DNA of 64,000 bases, from contig NW_006498192.1 in assembly GCF_000471905.2 (NCBI RefSeq), forward strand, positions 2,700,721 to 2,764,720, in the 5' to 3' direction. Numbering within the stretch: the first letter of the stretch is position 1; each line of letters begins with the position of its first letter. The translations under genes were made by a program, and so were the position numbers. Under the pieces are notes generated by a model. That model was not told the DNA's origin. It searched no databases and saw only the letters and a list, made by a program, of their open reading frames with translations. The DNA is from Amborella trichopoda (taxonomy: Eukaryota > Streptophyta > Magnoliopsida > Amborellales > Amborellaceae). Of this stretch, positions 45,191 to 58,120 are shown piece after piece.

Positions 45191-45500
45191 GTTCTATTTT
45201 TCTATCGCCCCGGGGTCCCTTTTGGGTATTTCATACAGCGGCCTTTTTCCCCATGCTCGGGTTTCCTTTCAAATTTTCAGCCTGGCAGATTTTTTTTTTT
45301 TTTTTTTGTCACCCCAAGGTCCGTTTCTGGTGTTCAGCCTAGCTTTTGTTCCAACGCTCGAGATTTCTTTTGATTTTTCATCTCAATGGTCTTTTTTTTT
45401 TTTTATCTGTCGCTAAGGTCCCTTTCAAGTGTTCAGCCAAATGGCTTTTTTTCCAACGCTTGAGATTCCTTTCAATTTTTCATCTTGACAGAATTTCTTG
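45190..45500 (-). repeat. CCCAAAAGGGACC / TCCGAAAGGA-type tandem units, element C
   Basis: Minus-strand units such as GGCTGAACACTTGAAAGGG, AAATACCCAAAAGGGACC and GAACACCAGAAACGGACC alternate with CAAGCGTTGGAAAAAAAGCC. This is a more decayed version of the A and B arrays. Confidence 0.75.
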
Positions 45501-45849
45501 TTTTTTAAGAGGAGAAGGAGAAGCGTCAATTGCATTTTTTTTTTCCTTCTTGTGGCACTTTGACCTAAAAAACAGATAAGAAGTCAATCATCCTTCTTTC
45601 TTCCATGTAGCAGTATGGTCCTAGTCTTGATCATCCTTAGACTTTCTTTGCCCCTTGTTGGTATCTGATACTTCCTTGACAAAGGTTGTCGAATATTTAT
45701 AGAATCGTTCATCCTCGGATTGCTTCACTTAATCCTTGATCTTCGAACTCGAGGTCACTCTCAGCTTCTTCATCCTTCAATCTCTTGTTGGGTTGGCTAA
45801 CCTCTATTTCTTTTTTCTTTTCTTTTTGACTCCATTGATGTCGTGGAGT

Positions 45850-48800
45850 AGGGTGCCTAAGCTGAGCATGGATGCCCCACTTGGCTTATTTGAGAGGGAG
45901 AAGTAAGTGATCACCCCACATCTTTTCGGTAAATTTTCAGTCAGAATATCATGTTTTTCTTGGGGAGTACATCGCCTCAAGACATGTTGGGAGTCGTTAG
46001 ATAAGGCGTGGGCCTCATCAGTTTCCCCTGCTTTATTTTCATCATCAGGTGAGGGTGCCCTTATTAAGTGATTTAACGGGGCTGCCCCTGTAAGGTCTTC
46101 TTCTTGATATCCTTTCCCTTGAGGGAATAATATGATTTGATATTCAATATCTGGTTCTTCATCCTATATGGGTGGGTTATTCAGAAATCTTCTTAGAACT
46201 TCTAGCGGTTCCATTTGTTCAAACTCTTACAGAGGTGTTGGATCTTCAAGAATAATCAAATTTGGATCCCTCACTTCTTTGGTGTTGATTGCTAGATCAA
46301 TCTTAGATATTTGTGTAATTAAATGTTCTAGGCTCTGCTCTTCATCTCCAATAGGTGGGTCTGTCAAACGTCAAGTGAATGTAACCAAGGTGGGCCTCTT
46401 AGGATCTCTAGAAGTTCAAGTTCTTTCATCCATTCTTGAAGAGATGGATATTCTTTTGGGTTCACATTAGAGGATAGTTCAGCAAAATCCTCTAGGCTTG
46501 AATCTTTTGCTTCTTCATGCATTGCACTAGCGAGAATAAGACATTTCTCACAAATGTATTGTTGGGAGTCCCTGGCTTCAGGATCTCGTTTGAGCTCATT
46601 AATGACTTGAGCCTCCCGTGGGTCATCCACAACACTTATTTGAAAGATGGGATTAATTAAAAGATGGGATTAATTAGGTCATTTTCTTTTGTGGTGACAT
46701 GTATCTCAAGGATGTCCTGAATATTTTATGGGCTTGTTTCTTCAATCGGAATCGAGATTTTTTCTAGAATTTCTCTCCCTTTCGTGAGTTTTAGATTTCA
46801 GGCTTAAGTCACTCCATCAAATGGAATTTTAGAATCCATGGCCTCAGGATTTGGGTCATCTACCTCTGCCCGCTATTTAAGATAGGAGTGTCTTGAATCT
46901 TCTACAAGTTTGTTTCTTCCGCTTCAATTGGAACTTCTAGTGGGGTAGTTTGCTCTTCCATTCTCGCTTGGATTATGGACCCTGTGCTAAGGCAATCCTT
47001 GGTATTTTCTTTATGAAATTCCCTAGCTATAGGGTTTTGAGTGAGCTCATGCTCATCTAATATTTTTTTCATAAGGTGGATAATTTGGTCCCTCTGTGTC
47101 TTCATATCATCAACGTTTACTAGGGTTGAAATTGTTTCCTCCTTTTGTGGGTTGAACTTCTCTAATTTTATAAAAGTTTCCCATGGAATTGACCCAAAGT
47201 TAAGACAATTCTCATCATTTGGTTTCTGAAATTCCTTAGTAACGTAGGTCACTCGACCATTTCAGCCTTCATTTTCAAGGCGGTTTCTTCTTGTACCCCA
47301 AGGCCATATTGGATGATTTTTAAGCTTGAACAAATATTTTTACTCGTCTATCTTTATCAAGTTGATACGGTCTTCATTTTCAGGGTAGTTTCTTTTTGTA
47401 CCCCAGGGCCATATTGGATGATTTTCAAACTTGAGCAGGGATTTCAACTCGTCGATCTTTGTCAAGTTGATATCAGCTAGGATTTCTTCAACTTCATCAG
47501 TTCTATCATCTGATATTACCTGGCTTTGCTTTGAGTAAGCCTCATCTATGTCCTTAAATGATTATGGTGATGGTTTTAACTTGGGATCGGCTTCAAATTT
47601 TGCAATTATTGTCTCTTTATAATCACATTCAGATGAATCTTCATTGTAGTTGGGTTTTTGTTCCTTCATGACTTCATCTGGCTCTTGTCCCAGCATGGTT
47701 CCATCGAGCTCTTGCCTCGGCATCACTTGTGACCAATCTCGGGCCCTTCCTTTGCTCTCTCATAACGTGAAACCATTTCTAACATTAAGTCAAAAGAGAA
47801 TGCCTGCATGCTTTTACTGAAGTAGAGTCTATACTCAGGGAACGCATTCTCTATGGCCATACTAATCTTAAAGGCTTCAGAAAGCGTGCAATCAATGACT
47901 TTTAATGCAACCTCTCTAAATCTTTGGACAAAATCTATGAACAACTCGTCATGATTTTGTCGGGTGAGACCAATCTCTGAGGGTCATTAGTCTCTCTGTG
48001 GTCCCACAATATTGCTCAATAAAACGTTGAAACAACTCATCGGGAGTTTGAATCGGGTCTTTTGAGACTACCTCTCAAAACCATGTTAAATCTTGTCTGG
48101 AGAGAGTGTACTAAAACATGGACTTGAGACAACGTGGTTTCTCTTCAAGTGCAGGAACAGTCAATAAGTAAGCAACGATGTGATTTTCAGGATCACCTTT
48201 TCCATTGGACTTATTTTCAAACTGAGGGAATTCGAAATTTAGAGGAAGGGTCAACATCCTCAAGAACATCATTGACATAAGATCGTGGAGGGAGTATATT
48301 TGGAACTCTGATCTTAGCCAGAGTCTCTTTAAATGTGGATAATTCACCTTTCAGTTGGGCGAGCTCAACTGATTTAGAGGTTTTAACCTCAGAGGTCTGT
48401 TAGTTCCCCAGAACTGATGGCATAATTTGTGGTACAGGAGATGCAGCTAATATGGGCTGCACCGGACTAGGGGTAGGCTGGACCTACAAGATGGCTGGAT
48501 CCAGATAGAGAGGTGATGTAGACATAAGGGCATGAGTCAGGGATGATACAAGTAGGTTTGAGAAGGGACCTGAACTGGAGGAGCCGAGGGCTGGAAAGCT
48601 GGTGACAGCCTATGAAATTGGACAATGGGAGCCTGGTGCACAGCATATCGTGGGTAAGGATGACTGAAGGCTAGAGATGCAGTCAGGGGTGTAAAGCCGA
48701 CAGGAATGGCTGACTTGGTGAATACTGAGTTGGAACAAAAGCTGAATAGGCCACCTGCGACTGATGTTGTGAGACTGGGGTGGCCTGAAGAGGTTGCACC

Positions 48801-49650
48801 AATGGATGACTATACATGACCTGAGCATGGTCAATTCTGGGCAAGCTATGGGATGGACGGTCCCGTAGTCGAGTCGGTTCTTTAAAAGGTGGAGGATGAG
48901 AGGATTGGCAGTGTCAGCTCGCCGACGGGGTGGAACTCATATGATTCTATTGTTCAGGGGTTAGAGAGGTCCCTTGACTTCGATCTGACTAATGATTTGA
49001 TGCCCTAGGTGGGGCATGTGACCCAATAAGGCTAGCACGTCTCAAAAAAGCCTTGACCTCGTGTAAGTTTTTAAGACACTCGATTGAGAGGGATTCGTAA
49101 TCCCTAGAATTGTGGAAGGGTGAACCTTGAGGAATAGAGGCATGGCTTGATGAACGCTTGGGTTTAGATAAAAATGTCTAACTCACTAGTTTTCCTTAGT
49201 GGCTAGCCTTGCTTAGGCCCTGACTTAATCTTCGGCAGTACTCTAAGTCTAACAGGTTAGCCTGCCTGATGAGTTCATCTTTTGGGTTTCTAAGGACTTT
49301 ACTAAGTTGGTGGCCTCTAGAATGGGTCTTTTGAGGAGGTGAGTTGTGCGCCCCTAATTGGAGGGTATCAACTCTAGGTTTTGACATAGATAAGTAGTGT
49401 GCCATTAGTTAGGCAACGTCACCCTTTGACTTGGACATTTGTGTGGGGTGCGCCCCTGATTGGGCAACATCTTCTCTAGACCTAGAATTAGAAGATGAAG
49501 GTCGTTCTTTAGTCTCGGGTCGAATGCCCTGACTGTTTTATGTAACTCGAGCCATGCAGACTTGCTTTACTACATATAGATTAGTTAGGCTTAGCCCTGG
49601 CTGTAGGATTATGGACCCATTGAAACTCGATATCAACTAACTTGAGACAA
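45850..49650 (-). pseudogene. Gag-like protein of element C, broken
   Basis: Read from about 49650 leftward it parallels element B. It has an N-terminus with AHYLSMSKPRVDTLQLGAHN (49405) and LIRQANLLDLEY, a core with FENKSNGKGDPENHIVAYL (48230-48165), LFQRFIEQYC (48030), a DFVQRF segment (47930), ISMAIENAFPEYRLYFSKSM (about 47870), and the acidic tail with KIDELKSL, YEDE-like and LEILRGPPWLHSLD (46370) segments. Stops and frameshifts split it into many frames. As in B, no pol domain is found between it and the 3' LTR. B and C are clearly two copies of one gag-only family. Confidence 0.75.
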
Positions 49651-49659
49651 GGTAGACTC

Positions 49660-50830
49660 AAGGAATTGAGTCATAAGGTCCTGCAGGTCTAGTCATCCAA
49701 AGGGGTCTGACATGATAACTAAGTCACCATGAATTATGGACATAACGACAAGACTATGCACAAAAATCTTTCTTTTCTGTTTTTTAATTTTATCCTTTTT
49801 CTTTCTTTTTTTTCTTTTATCTAAGAAAGATTTCTTTTAAAAAATGAGATAAAGAAACTTCTAAAAACAAAATATTCTTTTTTTTTCTAAAAAAAGAAGA
49901 TAAAGTCAATAAAATTTTAAGCTATGTAGGCAAGGCATAAAAGCAAAAGTTAAGATAAAAAAAAAAGATGTGATCGATTTCTAGTCTAAACAGATAAAGC
50001 AGAGAACGCCTAAATCTATCTTTTTCTTTTTTTCTTTTTTCTTTTTTAAAATATTTTATCAAAAGCGATAAAAAAATATAAAAAAAAATAAAAAATTCTT
50101 TTGTTTTTTAGAAAAGAGATAAAGATTCTTTCTAAATATGTATTTTAAAAAGATAAAAAATGTACTTAGAGAAGATAAATATGATCGAAAGAAGAGAAAA
50201 GATGCTAGTAAAGATAATGAGCATGAATGAAAAAATATATAAAATAAAAAGAGATAAAGATGGTATAAAAGTTGATAAAGATGGATAGAAAGATGATCTA
50301 AAAAAGACGATAAAGATTCATCTACAAGAAGATAAAGATTGATTTAAACGATGATCTAAAAGTTAGACCTAAAAGACGATCTAAAGATAGAGATGATAAA
50401 GATGGATCTAAAAAAGATAATAAAGAATAATCTGCAAGATGATAAAAATTGATCTAAAGATGATTTAAAAGATAGATCTAAAGATGATCTAAAAGCTAGA
50501 CCTAAAACATGATCTAAAGATAAAGATGATCAAGATGGATTTAAAAGAAGATCTAAAAAAAGATAATAACGATTGATTTAAAAGATGAATCTAAAAGAAG
50601 ATGATTTAAAATATCCAAAAGATCATAAAGATTAAGAGAAAAAATATCCTAATTTTTTTATGGAGAGAGAAAAAATAAGATTTAAAAAAGAAAAGATAAA
50701 ATCTAATAAAATAAAATCTTTTCAAATCTATCTTATTTTTATTATTTTTATTTTTATTTTTTGTGATTTCTGAAAAATAAATTTGATAAAAAATAAAAAA
50801 TTAAGTCTAAAATATGGATCTAAAGCTCAA
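49660..50830 (-). repeat. A-rich leader of element C with GATCTAAAAGAT-type repeats
   Basis: Plus-strand units such as AAAGATGATCTAAAAGATAG recur many times at 50200-50640, between the primer binding site and gag of C. 49760-50160 is A/T-rich with AAAAAAGATAAAG runs. Element B has no such leader: its gag starts 25 bases after the LTR. Confidence 0.8.
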
Positions 50831-50854
50831 GATGCCCCGCGATGGGCTCCAAAC
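50831..50854 (-). promoter_or_regulatory. Primer binding site of element C
   Basis: On the minus strand GTTTGGAGCCCATCGCGGGG follows the LTR end TAAACA. It resembles the TTTGGCGCCCACCGTGGGG-type sites of plant Ty3/gypsy elements. It defines the LTR border. Confidence 0.6.
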
Positions 50855-51980
50855 TGTTTACTCTTGATCGATCTCTTGGATGAGATCAACTCAAATCTTA
50901 AAAAAAACTGAGCTACTTTTGAAAAGGTCGAGTGAGTGGGGTCGTTTGAATTTTGTGCTCAGAAAAGTCTCAGATCTATACAAATCTGGTCTTTTTCTGA
51001 GTCCACTGGCATCGCTAGCTCTAAATCCATATTTTGAAAAATGCTTCTAAATTTAATTAAATCTAATAATAAATTATTTTTCAGGAAAATAAAATAAAAC
51101 AAATAATTAAATGAAGAAAAACAAATTAAATTAAGCAAAGAAAGATATGCTTACCTCTAAGGACCCGAAATCGGGAGTTTCGAGCTTCGATCAGGTCGCT
51201 CTTTTGATTAGCGTCACCATATCCTTTTTTTAATGTCTTTGCTTGTTGGAATTGGTAGATATAAAGTTCTTTGACTTAGATCTAGAGTTCCTAAGGCATG
51301 AAGAAAAACTGAGAATTTTACCTAGGCATTTCTTGGGATTGCAAACAAATTTCCCTTAGTTTTCTAAAGGTTTTGAGATCTCCAAATGTTGAATATAAAT
51401 TCTAATATTTTCTGTGATTTTTACTAATTGTTTAGAAATTCTCTAAGGGGTTTTCCTATTTTTTAATATTTTTTGGCTATTTTTTAATTTCAAAAATTTC
51501 TAAGGGATTTTTTTTATCTCATTTTTTCCTTTTTCTTGGTCTCCTTTTTGGGTTATTGAGGGTGGTATTTATAGGATTCAATAAGTGATTTTTTTTTTTT
51601 TGTTATTTTTTCAAACTATTTTGGATTTATCTTGAAGTTTTGGCCTTATCTAATTAAAGAAAACATGTTTATTGCATCATCAAGCCACACCTGAGCCTGG
51701 CAGGCCATGTCACGGCCCGGCTCGCGGCTCGACACGTGGGTCTCACAATGACTAAATTTTATTTGTTGGATCTTTTTATCCGTAAGTCCGATTCTGACGA
51801 TTCTTGGACCGTTGGAAAGCTCTTGGGCTCTACTTCAAGTTGAAATAGGTTTTGGTTAGTATGGAGCTATTATATTGGCTTTAGAGTACCTATGATCTGC
51901 TAGAGTTTGTGTGGTCCTTTAAGCTCATAATAGAGGTTTTTAAGAGTTCCCCTAGCCATAATTTTGAGGGGGTGTCTACA
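50855..51980 (-). mobile_element. 5' LTR of element C (1126 bp)
   Basis: On the minus strand it starts TGTAGACACCCCCTC and ends GAGTAAACA. TATA (CTATAAATACCACC) lies at about 51560-51573. It matches 43020-44144 throughout. The GTAAGC donor-like site is at about 51155, but the acceptor AG of the other copies has been lost here. Confidence 0.8.
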
Positions 51981-51984
51981 GGTA

Positions 51985-54780
51985 ACCCTGTTAACCCTTT
52001 TTGGTTGTGTTATATGCTCAGGTATCATAAGATTTTACAACTCAATTGGCCTAGCTCGTCAAGACCATTTTGAATCTTGGTATGAATAGTGTCAACTTTG
52101 GTCCCTCTAGACCATTCTCCCACTGGAGTTTAATGTTCTACTATAATAAAATTGGTTACATACTCCAATAAGGCATTTAAATTGTCACAAAAACCCAACA
52201 ATACCTCTATGCCAAGATAGTCATGAAGGGACCCAAGATCTTTCATTGTAAGTTCTCTTTCAAGTTAGGAAATATACCATTCTAGAATTATCACTTGTAA
52301 TAATAATATCAACCTTGAGGAGAAGGATAATGGTGCCTTGCAAAGTGCGATAAAAAAAATGGAGATGAATCATTTATACTGCAATAAACTCATAACAATA
52401 ATAAGTAGGTGCTAAATTGATCGAACCAGACTCGATGTGCTTGCTTGAGACCATATAACGCCCCAGACATGACTTGGACATCCTGAGTTGACAAAGCCAT
52501 TAGGTTGGTCCATAATTGCATATTCCTTATGAAAGCAATGCAGAAAAGCATTTTGCACATCAAACTATTTGATATGCCAATGATGAACAGTAACTATGGT
52601 GAGCACAATCCAAATACTAGCAGGTATAATAACATGACTGAATGTTTCAAAGAAATCAATTCTAATAACCTTATTGTATCCTTTAGCAACTAGCCTGACC
52701 TCAAGCCTTTTTAGACCATCATCATACTTTGATTTTGTCTTATAGACCCAACGACAACCAACAAAATACCCAGAAGACACGAAAGTAATCCCAAGTAGAA
52801 TTAACATGTAGAGCTTCAATTCATTGCATGATGCCAACGAAGATGCCCTAAAGCAGACTTGATGGACTTAAGTTCAAAAGAGAGAGTTTCAAAAGTGGGA
52901 GCATTTGAGGCCACTGCCATAGATGAAAGAATCCAAGATCTTTGAGTACCATCGTGATTTCTCGTAACCATATCATAACGAGGGTGTTCAGGGGCTGATG
53001 AAAAATTAGATTGGTTGGTTTTTTGTGTGAGAATATTTTCATCACCATGAACATGTGCTGCATCAGTTTGAACATTTTGTATTGGTGTCATAGTGATGAT
53101 ATATTTCTCTACAAGAGAAGTTAGAGAGATATCATTATTAAGGAGTAAAGTAGCGGGAGGAGCATAAATATCTAGGGTATCCCTTTGGGTGGTGTATGGG
53201 GAGGTAATGAATCAAAAGAAGATGAAGTTTTATGTCAAATTCATAACACTCAAGACTATTCTGCATAAATAATCAGCTCCCTCTGAACCTGTGCACTGTC
53301 AAACAAAGAATTTGGGTTAGCATATGGAAATATTTTCATCGACCATGTCTTGAAATATAGACTTGTCATGTGGGTTGATACAGATATGTGTAGCCCTTAT
53401 GCTAAATATTGTATCCTAAAAGTATACATGGAAGATAACCGGGATTGAATTTATCTGCAAGTTTCGAAGTTATGGAAAACACTGACACCCAAAAACCAGA
53501 AGTTAAGAATAATCTAGAAAACAACTAAATAATGAAGAGTATGATGAATCCTTTATTAAAATGGGCAAGAGAATCTTGTTTATTACAAAGACAGTATCAT
53601 GAAAAGGTTCAGTTCAAAATTGTTTAGGAATTCTCGTATGAAACATCATTGTAATACTCAATTCCACAATATTTTTAGGATTCCTTTTAGCTATTTTATT
53701 ATTTTCCCGAACATGATATATGTCGCATATGTCTATTATCACTAGATAAGGATAAAATTCTTTATTAGCGAACTCACTGCCTCCATCACATTAAGAATTT
53801 TGAATTTGTTTTTCAAATCTCTTTTCAACCATACGATGAAATTTCATGAATGCAGAGAAAAATTCATATTATCTTTTCGAAGGATAAATCTAAAAAAAAC
53901 GAGTATAATCATCTACAAATACCACAAAAATACGATAACTCTTATTAGATAAAATTGGAGCAAGACCCCATCAATATGAATAATCTTATAAAGAGGTTCT
54001 GTAGAAGTCTTAACATTATTACTAAACAGCAGTTTACAAGTTTTCCACATCTGACAACTAACACAAACAGAGTGGGATTTATTCCATGCATCAACATTAA
54101 TCAATTGTTTGAGATTCTAAATAACAAATTACTTTATTTTAAGGATGTTCAAACCGTTGATGCTAGATATCTTCTAATATTCTTTTATTCCAATTAGAAA
54201 CTAAAGCTTGTATCACATCCTCAAGTGTGTGCAATCTGCCCTTTATACTCCCTCTGGTCAGAGCTCTCCTTGTGCTCCTTTTCTTAATTAGAAATTTATT
54301 TAACGAGACCTCGAAAATATAAGGAAAATATTTTGTAAACTGGCTAATAAATAATAAATTATTTTTATCTCTGGAAATAAAAGAATATTAGAAATATTAA
54401 ATTTTCAAAACCCAACATCAATTTTTGCATTACCAACATATGAAATAGTCAATTGCTCGTCAATCATGATTGTATTTGTACCACTATAAGGGCAAAGGTT
54501 TTATAGTTTGTCTAGGTCTCTTGTCATATGAGTTGAGGCACTAGTGTCTGGGAACCATTTTTACTCTTGAGAATCTGTTATAGTCACTGCAACAAGAGCT
54601 TGAGGAATGTCTTCTACTTAATGTATATAATTAAATCGATTCCAACACTTTAATACAGTATGTCTAAATTTTCTACGAATTTAACATTTTTTTTGAGGTT
54701 TTTGGGATGTCTGTTACATATGGGATTTTCCTAGCAACCTTTTATTTGGAGATATTAGACGCTCTGAAAAATGCGATGCT
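51985..54780 (-). pseudogene. Ty1/copia gag-pol fragment, decayed
   Basis: Order on the minus strand: zinc-knuckle remnant (RRKFRHTVLKCWNRF, about 54680); protease WFPDTSASTHMTRD, with DTSA where DTGA or DSGA is usual (about 54545); integrase start CQMWKTCKLLFSNN (54040); further integrase LVFGCQCFP and YISRHGR (53500-53350); reverse transcriptase GCRWVYKTKSKYDDGLKR then LVAKGYN, FFETFSHVI and HHWHIK (52770-52565), and later LTMKDLGSLHDYLGIEVLL (about 52235). Integrase and reverse transcriptase stand in the copia order. Many stops and shifts are present. The left end is cut by the LTR of element C at 51980; no copia LTR was found. Confidence 0.85.
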
Positions 54781-56534
54781 TATATTGATTAACATGTTTA
54801 AATAAACATTAAACTCTAAACAAATAACCAGAGGACATTACACTCGTGGTCACATTCTCCCATCCATTTCATATCATAGAAACACAAGTTTTTATATCAT
54901 ATACTGGGACAATTTACATCAGTCTAAATCTAGACCAAATACCCTTGATTCAGGCCATGCAATTCTCGGAAAGAAAACATACAGATGCACTTAAATAAAA
55001 TACAGTACCAAGGGTATATTTACCCATATACCTGAACTAAAATATAGGGGTACTGTTTGTGAAGCCTACTTCTTCTTCCTGGAAAGAAAGCCCTTGAGAA
55101 AGGCCCTCAGTTGTTGGAACCAAAAAATACCACAAGCCACCCTTGAGAAAAGACAGCCACGACCCACTCTCTTCCAAGGAGCATAGTGATGCTGGTGACT
55201 ATGTGGAATAAAAAATATTGGGAGAGAAAGAATGCCCCAGTAATGATTCAAAAGATAAACTTGGACGATTTTGTTCTAAATGTCACACTTCTCACTCCAC
55301 TAGAAGAGCGACATTTAGCAAGGCAAGTTGTTAGTGCGTATTTTTGACGCACTAATTCCCCGATACGAATAATAGAGGAGGTGGTTGCGAGTCATGCTTG
55401 TAGGTACCAGCCACACATATAGACTACGGAAGCCGCACATGAACAAGCCATATTTTGAAGAGCCATGATAAAGATGTCATCTTTGCCCCAAATCAAGTAT
55501 ATGAGTCTCCTATGATGATCCTAGGATGCCTTCCAAGTTTCTTCGAATTCAGGGGTGAATAGAAGAAACATGTACCAAATCGGTTTTTGGCCGAGGCTAC
55601 TAGCATAACCATGGTGCACCGTAGCTAGAACTCTACTTTAGAAACCTTTAATAAATATGGAATCACCGTCAAAAAATTCAACAAGTCGAAAAAAACAACT
55701 CAGTCGAATGGACCTTTCTAGGTCTTACTTTCCAAAAATGCAAGCTTTTTACTGTTCACTTGAACCCCTCTGAACCAGTTACTATTTCATAGTAACTGTG
55801 TTTTCAAAAAACAAGGCAATTTGTGCAGTATGTTTTCCTCTCGTTTTGAAGTGGATTGACCTCAAATTCGAGTATGTTGTTCCTCTCACCAAAATCTACG
55901 ATTTGGGGAGTGGCACGTGCGATGGGGACTCTCGCATAAGGAGAAATATTAGAGAGAAGTTCACTAAAACTGCACTAATTGTAGAAAGCTCAAAGGGTTT
56001 CATTTTGAGTACTTAATTAGCTAGAAATGGAGGCTAAGAAGGCATCCTGTTAATCTCAAAAGAAGGTATAACTTTCGGTCACCTGAATTCCATTTTTTGG
56101 TGACCTTCAAAAATAAAAAATTGATCAAATGGACTCCAAATCGAGGGGTTTTCCTTGCAAAACGATTGCAACAACTTCCCATTCGATTTGTGATAAGAAA
56201 CATAATCGAGAATGCGGCGAAACGGGCAATATTAAAGATCAAAGATTGCAAGTTTATGGGTTTGGCCGGATTTTGGGTTCATTATCAAATGAAGCCACAA
56301 AAATACATATTAAATCAATTGTCTCGAGAAGACCAACATTTCTAAGATGTTGGATCATCCAGAATATCGCCGCAAAGTGTCGAAAATAGGCTCGAACCAT
56401 AGAAAAGGCAAGATGCCCCTTTAAGGGATGGTCTTGTCATTTCTACAAAAGTATGTAGGGGCATAATGATCATTTGATAAAAAAAATCACTTTTTAATTG
56501 TTTTTAATATATTGTTTAGCAATTAGTCATAGTA

Positions 56535-56610
56535 TTGAGCATCCAGTCTTGTTTGATGATGACTTTATATAAGTTCTTTTTCTGCATTTGTAAGCCTAAG
56601 TAGTAAGGCA
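56535..56610 (+). promoter_or_regulatory. LTR copy 6 promoter
   Basis: GAGCATCCAGTCTTGTTTG at 56537 is a diverged form of the conserved box, followed by CTTTATATAAG at 56563. Confidence 0.45.
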
Positions 56611-56723
56611 TTAAAAAGAAAGGTGCAAGAACTTGAAAAATTAATCATTTTCTTGTGTGTGCCTTCACTTTTCACTTCAAAGAGAGGAGAGAATATTTTT
56701 ACGCTTGAGAGCTACTCTTTGAC

Positions 56724-56945
56724 TACCAATCCTAAACCCTAGACCATAGTCTCGACCCAACCCTACTATACTCAATAGACCAACAACCCTAAACCCTACA
56801 CCGTAATCCCTACCCAATCCTACCATACTCCATAGACTACCATTCCTAAACCCTAGACCATAGTTCCTACCCAATCCTATCATATCAACAATCCTAGATC
56901 CTATACCATAGTTCCTACCTAATCTTACCATACCCCATAGACTAT
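56724..56945 (+). repeat. CCTAAACCCTA-containing minisatellite, about 58-bp units
   Basis: Four units of the form CCTAAACCCTAGACCATAG then TTCCTACCCAATCCTACCAT, and so on. Three contain CCTAAACCCTA, nearly two units of the plant telomere repeat (telo-box type). It lies 150 bases downstream of the TATA box of LTR copy 6. Confidence 0.85.
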
Positions 56946-57109
56946 TAAAGACCTACCTATTCAAAGTTCCATACACCATAGTTCACCTAGGTCCATACCA
57001 TCCAAACTATATACCTCTTCCACCAAGACCCTAGCCATTCTCAAGAAGGACTCAAAGCACATCGGGACCGCACCTAACATCTGAGCTCAAGCTGTCGGTT
57101 TGCCACTAA

Positions 57110-57730
57110 GTACTCGGTCATTTTCTCTCTCCTCCTATCTCCTTCTTTACCATCTTCTTTTTTCTCTCTCGTTCTCATCCCTTCTCTCCCTCTCTCTCTC
57201 TCCTCCCTCTACTAGAGAGGCATGTGACTGGGCCACCCACCTCGCTCTCTCTTCCCCTCTTTTTCTCTCTCCCTCTCTCTCTCTCCCTTTCTTTCTCTCT
57301 CCCCCCTTTGCTCGAGAGGTAGGGAACTAGGCCACCCACTTCCCTCTCTCTCTTTCTCTTTCTCTTCTTTCCTTTCTCTCTCCCTTCAAAGCCAGTCAGC
57401 TGGGCTGCCCAGCTTTCCCCTCTCCCCCCCTCCTCTCTCTCTCTTCCCTCACGTAGGCAGCTAGGCCGCCCACCTCTCCCTCTCATACTCTCTCTCTCAT
57501 ACTCTCTCATTTTCCCTCTCTTCTATTCTCTCTTTATCTCAATCTCATACTCTCTCATTTCCCTCTCTTTTATTCTCTGTTATCTCTTTGCATCTCTCTC
57601 CTTACTCATTCTCACCTTTTCCCTTTTACCTCCCACCTCTTCTTTCTTTTTCTCCTCTCCCCTTCTCTTTTTATTTCTCCTCTCCTTTCTTCTTCTCCTC
57701 TTCATCTATTTTCCGTCTCTATTCTTTAAG
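57110..57730 (+). repeat. Polypyrimidine tract of LTR copy 6
   Basis: C/T-rich DNA with four interruptions of the form GGCATGTGACTGGGCCACCC, GGTAGGGAACTAGGCCACCC, CCAGTCAGCTGGGCTGCCC and GGCAGCTAGGCCGCCC, each followed by ACCTC/ACTTCCC-like sequence. These make a loose minisatellite of about 90 bases. Confidence 0.85.
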
Positions 57731-58120
57731 GAGGTACGTGCACTAGGTCAACCTTGGAGATCTCAAGTGCCCAAGAAGTTCGTTCCTTTTCGTCGTACCT
57801 CCGGGGTATTAGGTTTCGGCCTAATACCTTTCCTTAGATAATCGGAATAAGTTCTGGGGGAGGTGAGGACATAAGGTTGCAAATTTTAGGGTGGTTGTCA
57901 CGACCCCTACCATACATGCTGGAGGGTAAAAGGGTACGGGATCACGACAGTGGTTCTCTTCTCCTCTTTTTTCATCCCACTCTTCTCTTCCTTTTTTATT
58001 TCTACCCATAAGGAGGTCTGTGTACTAGATCAACATTGGGGCTCTCGAGTGCCCAAGAAATTCGTTCCTTTTCGCCATACCCCCTAGAGGAGGCAATGCT
58101 ATAAGGCAGCAGGATCCTTG
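57725..58120 (+). repeat. Direct duplication of about 290-bp period in LTR copy 6
   Basis: AAGGAGGTACGTGCACTAGG at 57729 and AAGGAGGTCTGTGTACTAGA at 58011 begin two copies that share CAAGTGCCCAAGAAGTTCGT. In the first, GTATTAGG and CCTAATAC flank TTTCGG, a perfect 8-bp stem. Confidence 0.8.
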
